Assembly (NCBI GenBank): GCA_050633365.1
Contig: JBOEGJ010000004.1
Coordinates: forward strand, 1 to 64,000
Origin: Pseudomaricurvus sp050633365
Lineage (GTDB): Bacteria; Pseudomonadota; Gammaproteobacteria; Pseudomonadales; Cellvibrionaceae
Direction of reading: 5' to 3'
Length of the DNA: 64,000 bases
Below are positions 33,963-42,500 of the stretch, piece by piece (position 1 is the first letter of the stretch; each line of letters begins with the position of its first letter). The notes under the pieces are model-generated. The model ran no database searches. It was not told where the DNA came from and was given only the letters and a program-made list of their open reading frames with translations. The translations under genes and the position numbers were made by a program.

Positions 33963-34597
33963 ACTCGGCTGATCATAACCGAAGATGGTCTGCGAGAGTC
34001 CATAAGTGGCTGGGTGTTGTTTTGCTTGCGCCTCTTTGTGTCTGGGCGCTCACCGGTGGCATCTTTTTAATTAAACCCGGTTACGAACAGGCCTACCAAA
34101 AGCTAGAGATTCAAACTTACCCCGCAGCATCGGCTTCATCGCCGTCATTGCCTCAATCGCTACCGGCACACTGGCAACAGCTTCGCCGTCTTAATACGAT
34201 CGTGGGCGAACATCGTTTAGTGCAACTCAATGACCAGTGGCAGCAAATCGAATTAAACTCTAACCATTCTCGGGAAGCCAGCGAGCAGAGCGTTCGAGCC
34301 CTGATGGAGGATGCTTTTCGTATCAACCCGAGTCGCTATGGCAATATCGTGACACTCGACGGCTTTGAAGCTGTGACTGATACTCAAGTGGTGGTTAGGC
34401 TCGATTGGAATCTCATGATCTTAACGCAACGTGGCGATGATACTCGTTTGATTAAGTCGCTTTATCGCATGCACTATTTGCAGTGGACGGGTTATTCATG
34501 GCTCGATAAAGTGCTTGGGATCACGGGGTTGATTTTGTTGATACTGTTAACGGCATTGGGTGTGCGTCTGTTACTGATGAAAAGAACGTCAACATGA
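33959..34597 (+). CDS. PepSY-type transmembrane protein coupled to cobQ
   Basis: This 212-aa protein has an N-terminal membrane helix (ARVHKWLGVVLLAPLCVWALTG, about residues 11-32), a periplasmic region of about 140 residues and a C-terminal helix (about 185-205). It resembles PepSY-associated transmembrane proteins, in which HKW.G begins the first helix. A second HxxxxWT-like site (MHYLQWTGYSW) precedes the last helix. The ATG overlaps the cobQ stop, so translation is coupled. Relatives often accompany TonB receptors or membrane ferric reductases. A redox or uptake role with cobalamin is only an inference. Confidence 0.65.
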   Translation: MNSADHNRRWSARVHKWLGVVLLAPLCVWALTGGIFLIKPGYEQAYQKLEIQTYPAASASSPSLPQSLPAHWQQLRRLNTIVGEHRLVQLNDQWQQIELNSNHSREASEQSVRALMEDAFRINPSRYGNIVTLDGFEAVTDTQVVVRLDWNLMILTQRGDDTRLIKSLYRMHYLQWTGYSWLDKVLGITGLILLILLTALGVRLLLMKRTST

Positions 34598-34727
34598 TTG
34601 ACTCGCTCGAGCGCCATTTAAGACAGTGTTTTTCTTGAAAAACTCTTGTTAACTAGCGCAGATTACACTCTGCAAGCTGAGCGGGTCTCGATCTCGCGTC
34701 GCTCTTAAAGCGGCGTCTGTTGATGGG

Positions 34728-35564
34728 CTATTCTTCAACTAAGGTGTCACATTTAAACTGCAGTGGCCCGTCTTGCTTCAGTGTTTGTGCCAGTTTTGGC
34801 AGCAGCGCTGACAATGTCTCTTTCAATTTCCATGGCGGATTGATGACAAACATTCCCGATGACGTCATGCCGCGCTCCTGCGAGTCGGGTGAGATACCCA
34901 GTTCAAAACGTTGAATGTTCTTAATGCCGCTTCGAATCAGTTTAGCCTCCATACGCTCGATGGTATTGCGATCAACAACCGGGTACCAAATAGCGTAGAT
35001 GCCTGTGGAAAATCGTTGATAGGCACTCTCGAGTGCTTTGATTACTTGATCGTATTCCGATTTCACTTCGTAGGAAGGATCGATCAATATCAGGCCGCGG
35101 CGACTGGTCAGAGGGAGCAGCGACACTAAGCCCTTGAGTCCGTCGTCACAGGTGACCCGAATTTTTTTTGACTTTTTCATATTGCGACTGAGCGATTGAA
35201 AGTCTTTTGGGTGTAGCTCGAACATCCAACCGCGATCTTGCGGGCGTAGGTAATGCTGTGCAATAGCTGGGGAACCTGGGTAAACGCTGGTTTTAGCCGA
35301 GGTGCTGCAGGCGTCAACCACGTCGAAATAGCTTTGTAGCTCGGGGAATTGCTTGGCATCCAACTTGCCGATACCTGTATTGTGCTCTTCGAGCTTCAAG
35401 GCGTCGTTGGATTTTAGGTTGAATAGCCCGGCACCCGAATGGGTGTCAACATACTCAAATGGTTTATCTTTCTTGCGGAGTGATTCCAATATTTCAATTA
35501 GAACAATGTGTTTAATAACATCGGCGAAATTGCCTGCATGAAAAGAGTGTCGGTAACTGAGCAC
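34728..35564 (-). CDS. rlmJ: 23S rRNA (adenine2030-N6)-methyltransferase
   Basis: RlmJ methylates A2030 of 23S rRNA. The N-terminus MLSYRHSFHAGNFADVIKH is nearly invariant in the family, VDTHSGAGLF is the SAM-binding start, and LILIDPSYE is the catalytic DPPY-type motif. The length (278 aa) is normal. It is convergent with the cobalamin operon and not functionally linked to it. Confidence 0.95.
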   Translation of the reverse strand: MLSYRHSFHAGNFADVIKHIVLIEILESLRKKDKPFEYVDTHSGAGLFNLKSNDALKLEEHNTGIGKLDAKQFPELQSYFDVVDACSTSAKTSVYPGSPAIAQHYLRPQDRGWMFELHPKDFQSLSRNMKKSKKIRVTCDDGLKGLVSLLPLTSRRGLILIDPSYEVKSEYDQVIKALESAYQRFSTGIYAIWYPVVDRNTIERMEAKLIRSGIKNIQRFELGISPDSQERGMTSSGMFVINPPWKLKETLSALLPKLAQTLKQDGPLQFKCDTLVEE

Positions 35565-35655
35565 GGGAAAACCTCATGTAAACTGCTGTTGCCATCCGAG
35601 TGAGACACCTCAGATGCTCTCTGTAAATTGTGAAACAGAATTATTACAGGCTAGT

Positions 35656-36408
35656 TCAGCCGGTGAAGACCAAACAGCCAATTAAGAATGCGAGTTCGAC
35701 TATTTCTATCAGTGCGCCACTGGTGTCGCCTGTAGCGCCGCCCAGTCGACGGATCATTAACTGACGCAATCCCAAGAACAGTAACAAGCTCAGACCGACT
35801 GCCCAAAAGGCAGTTTGAAACTCCAACATGATGAGCGCAATAAGAATTGTCGCTGCAACACTTATTCGCAGATGCAAGCGATTACTGTGCTGTAAGAATT
35901 GGCTGGCGATTCCTTTGGGGCTGATGTACGGGGTGGTGAGAAAAAGGCTCAGAGACAAGGCGCGAGCGACCATTGGCGCCAGTACCAGTGCCCACCATTG
36001 TTGCTCCGCGATGAGATGGCTCAGGGCGCTGAATTTAATCAGCAAACTGGCGCTGATCATAATCACCGCGGCGCTGCCGCTGCGAGGATCCTTCATGATC
36101 TCGAGAGTTCTCTCTAGATTACCGCCGGCGAGCCAGCCGTCGGCACTGTCGCCAAGTCCGTCTAAGTGAAGGCCTCCGGTGAGCAGTATCCAGAGTAAAA
36201 CCATCAATCCTGCGATGACATCATGGGGTAAGTGCCCCTGCAAAAATAGCGCGCTAGTGGTGAGAATAACGCCCAATACCAATCCCACCAATGGGAACAA
36301 GGCAAAGGCCCGCCCGCTGTCTTGATCGTCCAGATTTTCGAGGTGCGGCATGGGGATGCGCGTTAAAAAAAGAAACGCGGTGACGAGGGCTCGATAAAAG
36401 TGATTCAA
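35656..36408 (-). CDS. cobS: Adenosylcobinamide-GDP ribazoletransferase (cobalamin synthase)
   Basis: CobS is an integral membrane enzyme that joins adenosylcobinamide-GDP with alpha-ribazole (phosphate), the last main step. The N-terminal FLTRIPMPHL and the metal-binding LHLDGLGDSADGWLAGG with MKDPRSGSAA are clear signatures, followed by several membrane helices. The length (250 aa) is normal. It is the last gene of the minus-strand cob operon and starts 6 bp after cobC ends. Confidence 0.95.
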   Translation of the reverse strand: MNHFYRALVTAFLFLTRIPMPHLENLDDQDSGRAFALFPLVGLVLGVILTTSALFLQGHLPHDVIAGLMVLLWILLTGGLHLDGLGDSADGWLAGGNLERTLEIMKDPRSGSAAVIMISASLLIKFSALSHLIAEQQWWALVLAPMVARALSLSLFLTTPYISPKGIASQFLQHSNRLHLRISVAATILIALIMLEFQTAFWAVGLSLLLFLGLRQLMIRRLGGATGDTSGALIEIVELAFLIGCLVFTG

Positions 36409-36414
36409 CGACGG

Positions 36415-37038
36415 TTACCTTTGTGGTTGATTGTGATGCATCAGTTGCATCCAGTCGGGGTGATTTGGCGAGTGAAACACTCTTATTTGCGTTCTGCAGG
36501 CGTAGGGAACTTCAATATGCGCCAGCGACTTTAAGGGCATCTTTAGGCAGTGGGCGATCAGGCTGCGCAACACGCCGCCGTGTGTGACGAGGAGTATATG
36601 GCGACCCTGCTCGTTCTCCAGCAAGCGCTGTAATGCCTCTCCGGTGCGCTGATGAAAATCAATCAGCGGCTCGCCGTTGGGAGGCGTGTTGTTTTCTCGA
36701 TCGAGCCAATAGGCCGAGATCTTATCGGCATCTTGATTTTCAACCTGTTCGGTTGTGAGTCCATCCCAGTCACCGAAGCTCATCTCTTGAAAGTCGGCCT
36801 CGATGATCAGAACGCGATTGGAATCGCTGGCCAGTGATTGAGAAAACACCCGACAGCGTTGCAGCGGAGAGGTAACAATGGTGTCCCAATGATTGTCACC
36901 GGTGTCGATTGCGCGCTGCATTTGTTGTTGTCCGCGCTCACTGAGTGCGCTGTCAATGCGGCCTCGAAATACTTCGCCATCGGCGCATTCACCGTGCCGA
37001 AGAATATCGAGGGTGGTGACCTGAACGTCCTGGCTCAT
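36415..37038 (-). CDS. cobC: Histidine-phosphatase family protein, likely alpha-ribazole phosphatase
   Basis: The RHG motif is in DILRHGECADGEVFRGRID, with a second histidine in LLVTHGGVLRSLIAH and the glutamate in EMSFGDWDG. This is the histidine phosphatase fold. In cob operons the member removes phosphate from alpha-ribazole-5'-phosphate or adenosylcobalamin-5'-phosphate. The assignment of substrate is by its position between cobT and cobS. The length is 207 aa. Confidence 0.87.
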   Translation of the reverse strand: MSQDVQVTTLDILRHGECADGEVFRGRIDSALSERGQQQMQRAIDTGDNHWDTIVTSPLQRCRVFSQSLASDSNRVLIIEADFQEMSFGDWDGLTTEQVENQDADKISAYWLDRENNTPPNGEPLIDFHQRTGEALQRLLENEQGRHILLVTHGGVLRSLIAHCLKMPLKSLAHIEVPYACRTQIRVFHSPNHPDWMQLMHHNQPQR

Positions 37039-37101
37039 AGTAAAGGCTCGTGATCGAGAGCTGCTGAGATCAAAAACAACGCGGTGAGGCTTGGCATGGC
37101 G

Positions 37102-38148
37102 TTAATATTTTCCATCGACTTTGGCTTCAGAAAATGTCGCCATGTTGTTGTGAAGTTCACAGGCCAAACGCATCAACGGTAATACGCTGGCAGCGCCGCT
37201 GCCCTCCCCTAAACGCAGCCCAAGATCGAGTAGCGGTTGGCGATCAAAGGCGCTCAGCACTTGTCGGTGGCCAGGCTCTGCCGACCGATGGGATAAAAAC
37301 AACCAAGGCTTGATACTGGGGTTAATGGTTTGTGCGTAGAGTGCTGCGACACTGCAAATAAAACCGTCGACAATGACTGGCAGTCCGGCTTGCGCGGCGG
37401 CAATATAAGCCCCGGTAAGAGCGGCGATTTCAAAACCACCTAAATATTGCAGATTCTTTAGTGGTGTTTGTGCGTTGGCGTCAAACAGATCCAGAGCTCG
37501 ATGAATCACCGCGGATTTATGAATCTGCCCGGCATCGTCGAGTCCGGTACCGGGGCCAACAATTTCCGCCGCGGGACGTTTAAAATACGCGCAAGCCAAG
37601 GCAGTGGCAGAGGTCGTATTGGCAATGCCCATTTCCCCGCCGATCCAGATTTGTATCTTTTCTTTGACGGCTTTTTTGATAACTTGCTGGCCAATTGTTA
37701 GCGCTTTTTGTAATTGCAGGTCGCTCATGGCGCTCTTGACGCTGAAGTTCGATGTGCCAGCAGCAATGCGTTGATCTTCTACATTTTCAATGGCTGGTAA
37801 CGCCTCTACGGTACCCAGGTTGATGACTTGCAGGCGGCTGTCCAGTGATTTCGCGAGGACAGAAATTGCCGCGCCGCCACTGGAGAAATTCTGCAGCATT
37901 TGGCCTGTGACCGATTGCGGAAATGCCGATACGTTTTCCGCTGCAACTCCGTGGTCGGCGGCGAACACGGTGATTTTGGCACGCTCACAGCTGGGCCGAT
38001 CGCTGTGTTGCAGGCCTGCTAAGGTGACGGCGATCTTTTCAAGCTCTCCCAGCGATCCCGGTGGTTTGGTTAGCTGGTTTTGTCGTTGTTCTGCGCGGCT
38101 TTGGTGGCTGGCGCTGGGCTCTTTAGCAGGGGCGTGATACCAACTCAT
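37102..38148 (-). CDS. cobT: Nicotinate-nucleotide--dimethylbenzimidazole phosphoribosyltransferase
   Basis: CobT makes alpha-ribazole phosphate from nicotinate mononucleotide and dimethylbenzimidazole, the product of BluB. Landmarks are LTKPPGSLGELEKIAVTLAG, VFAADHGVAAENVSAFPQ and GEMGIANTTSATALACA, then VGPGTGLDDAG and the C-terminal LRLGEGSGAASVLPL with the catalytic glutamate. The length (348 aa) is typical. Confidence 0.96.
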   Translation of the reverse strand: MSWYHAPAKEPSASHQSRAEQRQNQLTKPPGSLGELEKIAVTLAGLQHSDRPSCERAKITVFAADHGVAAENVSAFPQSVTGQMLQNFSSGGAAISVLAKSLDSRLQVINLGTVEALPAIENVEDQRIAAGTSNFSVKSAMSDLQLQKALTIGQQVIKKAVKEKIQIWIGGEMGIANTTSATALACAYFKRPAAEIVGPGTGLDDAGQIHKSAVIHRALDLFDANAQTPLKNLQYLGGFEIAALTGAYIAAAQAGLPVIVDGFICSVAALYAQTINPSIKPWLFLSHRSAEPGHRQVLSAFDRQPLLDLGLRLGEGSGAASVLPLMRLACELHNNMATFSEAKVDGKY

Positions 38149-38270
38149 GGTAGATCCTCAGTGATTATTACTTGAGAGCGATTTGTACTCGAGAGCGGTT
38201 TGCACTCTAGTGCCGGAAACTTTTCCGGACGGGCTTTTGTCATGTCAAAAACAGCGATGGCCAAGCAAGG

Positions 38271-38813
38271 TCAGTTCAGCACTAACTCGGGCCCTTTTAA
38301 CACCAAGGGAAGGCCGGCTGCAGTAAATATCGTACGGTCGCTTTTCTGCGCCACGGCTTGATTGAGAAAGCCTGCTTCATCCACAAAACGGCGATTGAGT
38401 TCTCCCAGTGGCACGATGCCCATGCCCACTTCGTTACTGACCATAATGACCGGAGTTGTGATGTCTGTAAGGGCCGCTAGCAGTTCGGTTTTCTCTTGCT
38501 GCCAGCACTGCGCGTTTTGTTCTTCGGCCATTAAGGCATTGGTGAGCCACAGGGTTAGGCAGTCGATCATAATGGCGTCATGGTGTTGATCTAAGAGCCT
38601 AAGTTGGTGTCCCAATTTGAGCGGCTGCTCGATGGTACGCCAGTGGGCGGGTCTTTGCTGTCTGTGATGTTCGACGCGCGCTTTCATTTCATCGTCGTGA
38701 AAACGGCTGTCGGCAGTGGCAATATAGGCGATATTGTTGCCGTAAGCCTCGGTTAGCTGCTCTGCGAGTCGACTTTTACCGGATCGGGCGCCGCCGAAAA
38801 TCAGTTGTTTCAT
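38271..38813 (-). CDS. cobU: Adenosylcobinamide kinase / adenosylcobinamide-phosphate guanylyltransferase
   Basis: CobU (CobP) phosphorylates adenosylcobinamide and transfers GMP. The P-loop is GGARSGKS near the N-terminus, followed by YIATADSRFHDDEMKARVEHH with the guanylylated histidine, and IDCLTLWLTN and VSNEVGMGIVP. The ATG at 38813 begins the family N-terminus KQLIFGGARSGKS; the frame is open further upstream. It is the first gene of the minus-strand cob operon. No riboswitch is seen in its leader. Confidence 0.95.
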   Translation of the reverse strand: MKQLIFGGARSGKSRLAEQLTEAYGNNIAYIATADSRFHDDEMKARVEHHRQQRPAHWRTIEQPLKLGHQLRLLDQHHDAIMIDCLTLWLTNALMAEEQNAQCWQQEKTELLAALTDITTPVIMVSNEVGMGIVPLGELNRRFVDEAGFLNQAVAQKSDRTIFTAAGLPLVLKGPELVLN

Positions 38814-38865
38814 GGTTTCAAAGCCTGCACCGTTAGGGAATAAAGTGACGCACACATTGTAATGG

Positions 38866-38894
38866 AAAAGCCTGATTGGCGTTAGCTCTCAGGC
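38866..38894 (-). other. Small hairpin with U-tract in the cobU leader
   Basis: On the minus strand GCCTGA and TCAGGC (6-bp stem, 13-nt loop) are followed by TTTT, 53 bases before cobU. It could be a weak attenuator of the cob operon. The rest of the 290-bp region up to 39103 holds divergent promoters; I could not find the conserved cobalamin-riboswitch core here. Confidence 0.3.
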
Positions 38895-39103
38895 ACCAGC
38901 AATTGATCCTATTAAAGGGGTTGAGCGGGCTGTGCAAAAAAGACCCAGTTGGCGCATCTAGATCAACAAAACCCTCGAAATCTCTGGGTAGACTAGAATA
39001 TATAGGTGGTTTTGGATGCCACTTGTCAGGCAGTCTCAAGATGTTCGAGAAGTAGATGACGTACGGAAAATGGACAAATACAAGAGCACCCTTCTAGGAG
39101 CCG

Positions 39104-40096
39104 TTGATGAACCAAATTCAAGTGCGCGAATTAATGACGTGCGAAGTCCTGAGTTTAACGCCTGAGGCACCCTTGGCGGTGATTACTCAGCAGATGAGCG
39201 AGCAACGGCGTTCCTGCGTTGTCATCGTTGAAGACGACCACCCCGTCGGAATCGTTACTGAGCGAGATATGGTCGGCGTACTGGCGCGATCTTTGCCGCG
39301 ACCATCGGCGATTAAATTGACGGCGGCGGACTTTATGTCGAGCCCTCCGGTGTGTATCAGTGACGGCGCGAGCTTGTACGAGGCATTGGTGATTACTCAG
39401 GCGCGAGGTATTCGTCATCTTCCGGTGATTGATGAACAGGGGGCGCTGCTCGGCTTGCTGAGTCAAGGCGATATTGCTAGAGCGCACTTTCGCGCGATTG
39501 AACAGCAGCGTGAAATCATCGAACAACAAATTGATCAGCGCACATCAACGCTGGTTGCCGCAAACGAGCAGCTTAAAGCGCTGAGTCTGCAGGATGCTTT
39601 AACCGGTATTGGCAACCGCCGCGCTATGGAAGTTGATATAAATTTCACTCACTCTAACGCTAATCGCTATCAACGACCTTATTGTGTTGCGTTGTTAGAT
39701 GTAGATTTTTTTAAAAAATACAACGATCACTATGGGCACCCTGCGGAGGATAGCGCACTGCGAGAATTGGTGGAATATTCGCTGGGTGCGATTCGTCTTT
39801 CAGATCGTCTCTACCGCTACGGAGGTGAAGAGTTTCTTTTGCTGCTGCCAGAGACGACCCTAGAAGAGGCGAGTACAGTTGTGGCAAGAGTTTTGTCCGA
39901 GGTCGAAGCCGCCGCGATCGAGCACTGCAAAAGCCCGTTTGGGCATCTCACACTCAGTGCCGGCATTTGTATGTCGGATCTGAACTCGAATGCGCAGAGC
40001 GACGAGAAAGGCTGGCAATTATTGATTCAAGAGGCCGACGAGCGTTTGTATCGCGCAAAATCCAGTGGCCGCAATCAGCTCTGCGCGGATTCTTGA
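39104..40096 (+). CDS. CBS-pair diguanylate cyclase
   Basis: Two CBS domains (about residues 7-130, with SCVVIVEDDHPVGIVTERDM and HLPVIDEQGALLGLLSQGDI) are joined by a helix (QQREIIEQQIDQRTSTL) to a GGDEF domain. The active site is GGEEF in YRYGGEEFLLLLPET, and RLSD five residues upstream is an intact product-inhibition I-site. It should make c-di-GMP under control of an adenine-nucleotide-type ligand bound by the CBS pair; that ligand is inferred. It is cytosolic and monocistronic. Confidence 0.9.
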   Translation: MMNQIQVRELMTCEVLSLTPEAPLAVITQQMSEQRRSCVVIVEDDHPVGIVTERDMVGVLARSLPRPSAIKLTAADFMSSPPVCISDGASLYEALVITQARGIRHLPVIDEQGALLGLLSQGDIARAHFRAIEQQREIIEQQIDQRTSTLVAANEQLKALSLQDALTGIGNRRAMEVDINFTHSNANRYQRPYCVALLDVDFFKKYNDHYGHPAEDSALRELVEYSLGAIRLSDRLYRYGGEEFLLLLPETTLEEASTVVARVLSEVEAAAIEHCKSPFGHLTLSAGICMSDLNSNAQSDEKGWQLLIQEADERLYRAKSSGRNQLCADS

Positions 40097-40145
40097 GTAC
40101 AGCGTTAGTTGTCGATCTTCTACATGTGCGTCCACAACGATCGTT

Positions 40146-41849
40146 CTAGTTGAGATCAATAATGGGTTGTACCTTGCCGTTGAGCACGGTTCCCCAGATG
40201 GCGATATCTTTGAGTTGCTCGATGGGGATGGCGTAGGGATCGGCTTCAAGCACCACAAAATCCGCTTGTTTTCCCTCCTCGATACTGCCTATGCTCGATT
40301 CCATTTGAAGTTGCTCGGCGGCGCTCAGCGTAATCGCCCGCAGCGCGGTGTCCAAATCGATTCGCTCTTCGGCGGCGGCTAAGTTGCCGTCGGCGGTTAA
40401 GCGTGTCGCTGCGGCCCAGGCCAGTAGTAAGGGCTCTACCGGCGCCATGGTGAAATCAGAGTGTAGCGAAATAGGAACGCCGGCATCCACCAACGACTGC
40501 AAAGGCACCATGTGTTGTGCACGCTCTGGGCCTAAACCAACTTCAGAATATTTGTCGGCCAAAGCCCAAACGTAGTAGGGGTTGGCTGACACTCGAACAC
40601 CTAGCTCAGCCATACGAGTGGCCTGATCGGTTCTAGCATAGGCGAGATGATGAATAGTGCTGCGATGATCTTGGCGAGGGTATTCACTCTGCAAGCGCTC
40701 AATAATGTCGAGGGTTTTATCCAGCCCTAAGTCTCCGTTGACATGAATGTGCAACTGATAATCATCCATCCAGAAAACACGGGCGGCTTTTTCGAGTTGC
40801 TCCGGCGTCATCAACCACTCACCGTGGTGACCGTCGAGATAGCCTTCACTCATTTGCATCAACTGTGAATAGGCGGCGCCGTCGGCAAACAGTTTTACCT
40901 GCTTGGGTAAAAAACTCACTTTATCGGTATTTTTTTCGGGCAGTTTATTGATGAAGTCACGGGCAGGCTCGTAACCCATGGCAGCTCCGAGTCCTTTTCC
41001 ATCGGCCAAAACGACAAAGTTAAAGGGGCTCGAGTCGCGATTCCAGCTCGAGAATCGCAGTGCAGTCCACTCGGTATCGAAGTCGATAGTGCCAAAGGCT
41101 CCGTCCGAAACTGTGGTGATTCCGCCGGCGTGAACGATGTCACGCCCGTGAGTCAGGGCTGGCAGGTAACGCCAGGGACGAGTGAGTTTTGGCATGATAT
41201 TTGGCAGCAAGAGCTTTAATCCGTTCTCGTAGAAATGGCCTTTCTCCCAATTTACTTGCGGGTGCTCGGTATTGCTCACCCCAAGCTCTTCGATGGCGGC
41301 ACTGTTGACAATGATTTCGTGGAACGAGCGGTGCCAAACGAGGATGGGTTTGTCAGGCGATATTTTGTCGAGAATCTCTCGAGTTAATTCTCCGTGATAA
41401 TAATGATGGTAACCCCAAGTCCAAAGAAAATCGTCTTCCTCATTACTGGCTTGTTGCAGTCGAGAAAGGTAGGCCTCTTGACCGCGCACGCCTTTTGCTT
41501 GTTTGCCGGGCAGGTTCCAATCGTGTGGAGTGATGAATTCCATGGGCAGTAATATGCCCGCTAAATAGGGGTGCAAGTGCGGTTCGATAAAACCCGGCAT
41601 GAGAATTTTGTCGGCGAAGCGATGGTCCTCTTCAACGTCGTAGCCAGCAAGACTCTCTTTAACCTCGGCTAGTGTGCCGACGCGATGAATTTTGCCCTCA
41701 ACAACGGCCACCGCCTGCGCTCGCGCTTGGGTTGGGTTCATAGTGATGATGGATTTTGCACTAAAAACAGTTGCCTTATGGTCTGAGCTACAGCCATTCA
41801 AGATGAGAGAACAGAGCAACAACGTGGCAGTAAGGAGCATCGGTTTCAT
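40146..41849 (-). CDS. Amidohydrolase-family lipoprotein (YtcJ-like)
   Basis: A lipoprotein signal peptide ends at LILNGC, predicting a lipidated periplasmic enzyme. The metal site of the amidohydrolase fold shows PGFIEPHLHPY (HxH), a histidine in LHIHVNGD, another in STIHHLAYA, and the late aspartate in ISLHSDFTM. The C-terminal composite domain is SIGSIEEGKQADFVVLEADPY. The length (567 aa) matches amidohydrolase family 3. The ATG at 41849 is chosen because the lipoprotein signal begins there. The substrate is unknown. Confidence 0.85.
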   Translation of the reverse strand: MKPMLLTATLLLCSLILNGCSSDHKATVFSAKSIITMNPTQARAQAVAVVEGKIHRVGTLAEVKESLAGYDVEEDHRFADKILMPGFIEPHLHPYLAGILLPMEFITPHDWNLPGKQAKGVRGQEAYLSRLQQASNEEDDFLWTWGYHHYYHGELTREILDKISPDKPILVWHRSFHEIIVNSAAIEELGVSNTEHPQVNWEKGHFYENGLKLLLPNIMPKLTRPWRYLPALTHGRDIVHAGGITTVSDGAFGTIDFDTEWTALRFSSWNRDSSPFNFVVLADGKGLGAAMGYEPARDFINKLPEKNTDKVSFLPKQVKLFADGAAYSQLMQMSEGYLDGHHGEWLMTPEQLEKAARVFWMDDYQLHIHVNGDLGLDKTLDIIERLQSEYPRQDHRSTIHHLAYARTDQATRMAELGVRVSANPYYVWALADKYSEVGLGPERAQHMVPLQSLVDAGVPISLHSDFTMAPVEPLLLAWAAATRLTADGNLAAAEERIDLDTALRAITLSAAEQLQMESSIGSIEEGKQADFVVLEADPYAIPIEQLKDIAIWGTVLNGKVQPIIDLN

Positions 41850-41878
41850 GAATGGTTTCCAAGGTTTTTTTGAAAGAG

Positions 41879-42481
41879 TTAACGCAGTAGTGAGCTTGTG
41901 CGTTGCTGGAGCCAAGGAACGACTTCTTGTTCAAACCAGGGCTGCTGACTAAACCAGCGACGATTGCGCGGTGACGGGTGTGGCAGTGGCAATCGATCGG
42001 GTGCGAAACTGTGCCAAGCTTGCACGCGCTCGGTCAAGGTTCTAAATGGCCGATCCGCGTGACGATCGATGTAGTGTTTTTGCGCGTACTGGCCGATCAA
42101 TAAGGTCAGTTCAATATTGGGTAATTGCTCGAGAACGCGATCATGCCATAGGGGGGCGCATTCTGTTCGCGGCGGTAAATCGCCCGACCTTCCTTTACCG
42201 GGATAGCAAAACCCCATAGGCATAATGGCAATTTTTTTTGGATCGTAAAAGGTCTCTTTATCGCTGTTTAGCCATTGCCGTAATCGCTCTCCAGAAGGGT
42301 CATCCCACGGGATCCCCGATGCGTGAACTCGTGTTCCCGGAGCTTGACCGATGATTAACAGCTTGGCGTCGGGATGCAATTGCACAACGGGATTGGCGCC
42401 CAGTGGCAGCGTGTCGTGGCACTGGCGGCAATGATGAATGTCATTGATCAAGATTTGATGGCTGGGAATTAAACGGTTCAT
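41879..42481 (-). CDS. Uracil-DNA glycosylase family protein
   Basis: This 200-aa protein has LLIIGQAPGTRVHASGIPWDDPSGERLRQW near residue 38, the UDG-superfamily motif GQAPG, and LPHPSPRNRRW near the C-terminus, the second motif (HPSPRN). It lacks the four-cysteine pattern of Fe-S UDGs: only an N-terminal CRQC pair is visible. Related proteins of this small group are annotated UDG-like, and activity is unproven. The start at 42481 is chosen because family similarity begins there. It lies 19 bp after the CvpA-like gene. Confidence 0.8.
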   Translation of the reverse strand: MNRLIPSHQILINDIHHCRQCHDTLPLGANPVVQLHPDAKLLIIGQAPGTRVHASGIPWDDPSGERLRQWLNSDKETFYDPKKIAIMPMGFCYPGKGRSGDLPPRTECAPLWHDRVLEQLPNIELTLLIGQYAQKHYIDRHADRPFRTLTERVQAWHSFAPDRLPLPHPSPRNRRWFSQQPWFEQEVVPWLQQRTSSLLR

Positions 42482-42500
42482 AGCGCAATCTTCACGGCGG

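Noticed and set aside
38814..39103. A second cobalamin riboswitch upstream of cobU
   Set aside because: The conserved core and B12 box could not be found on the minus strand; only a weak hairpin with four T is present.
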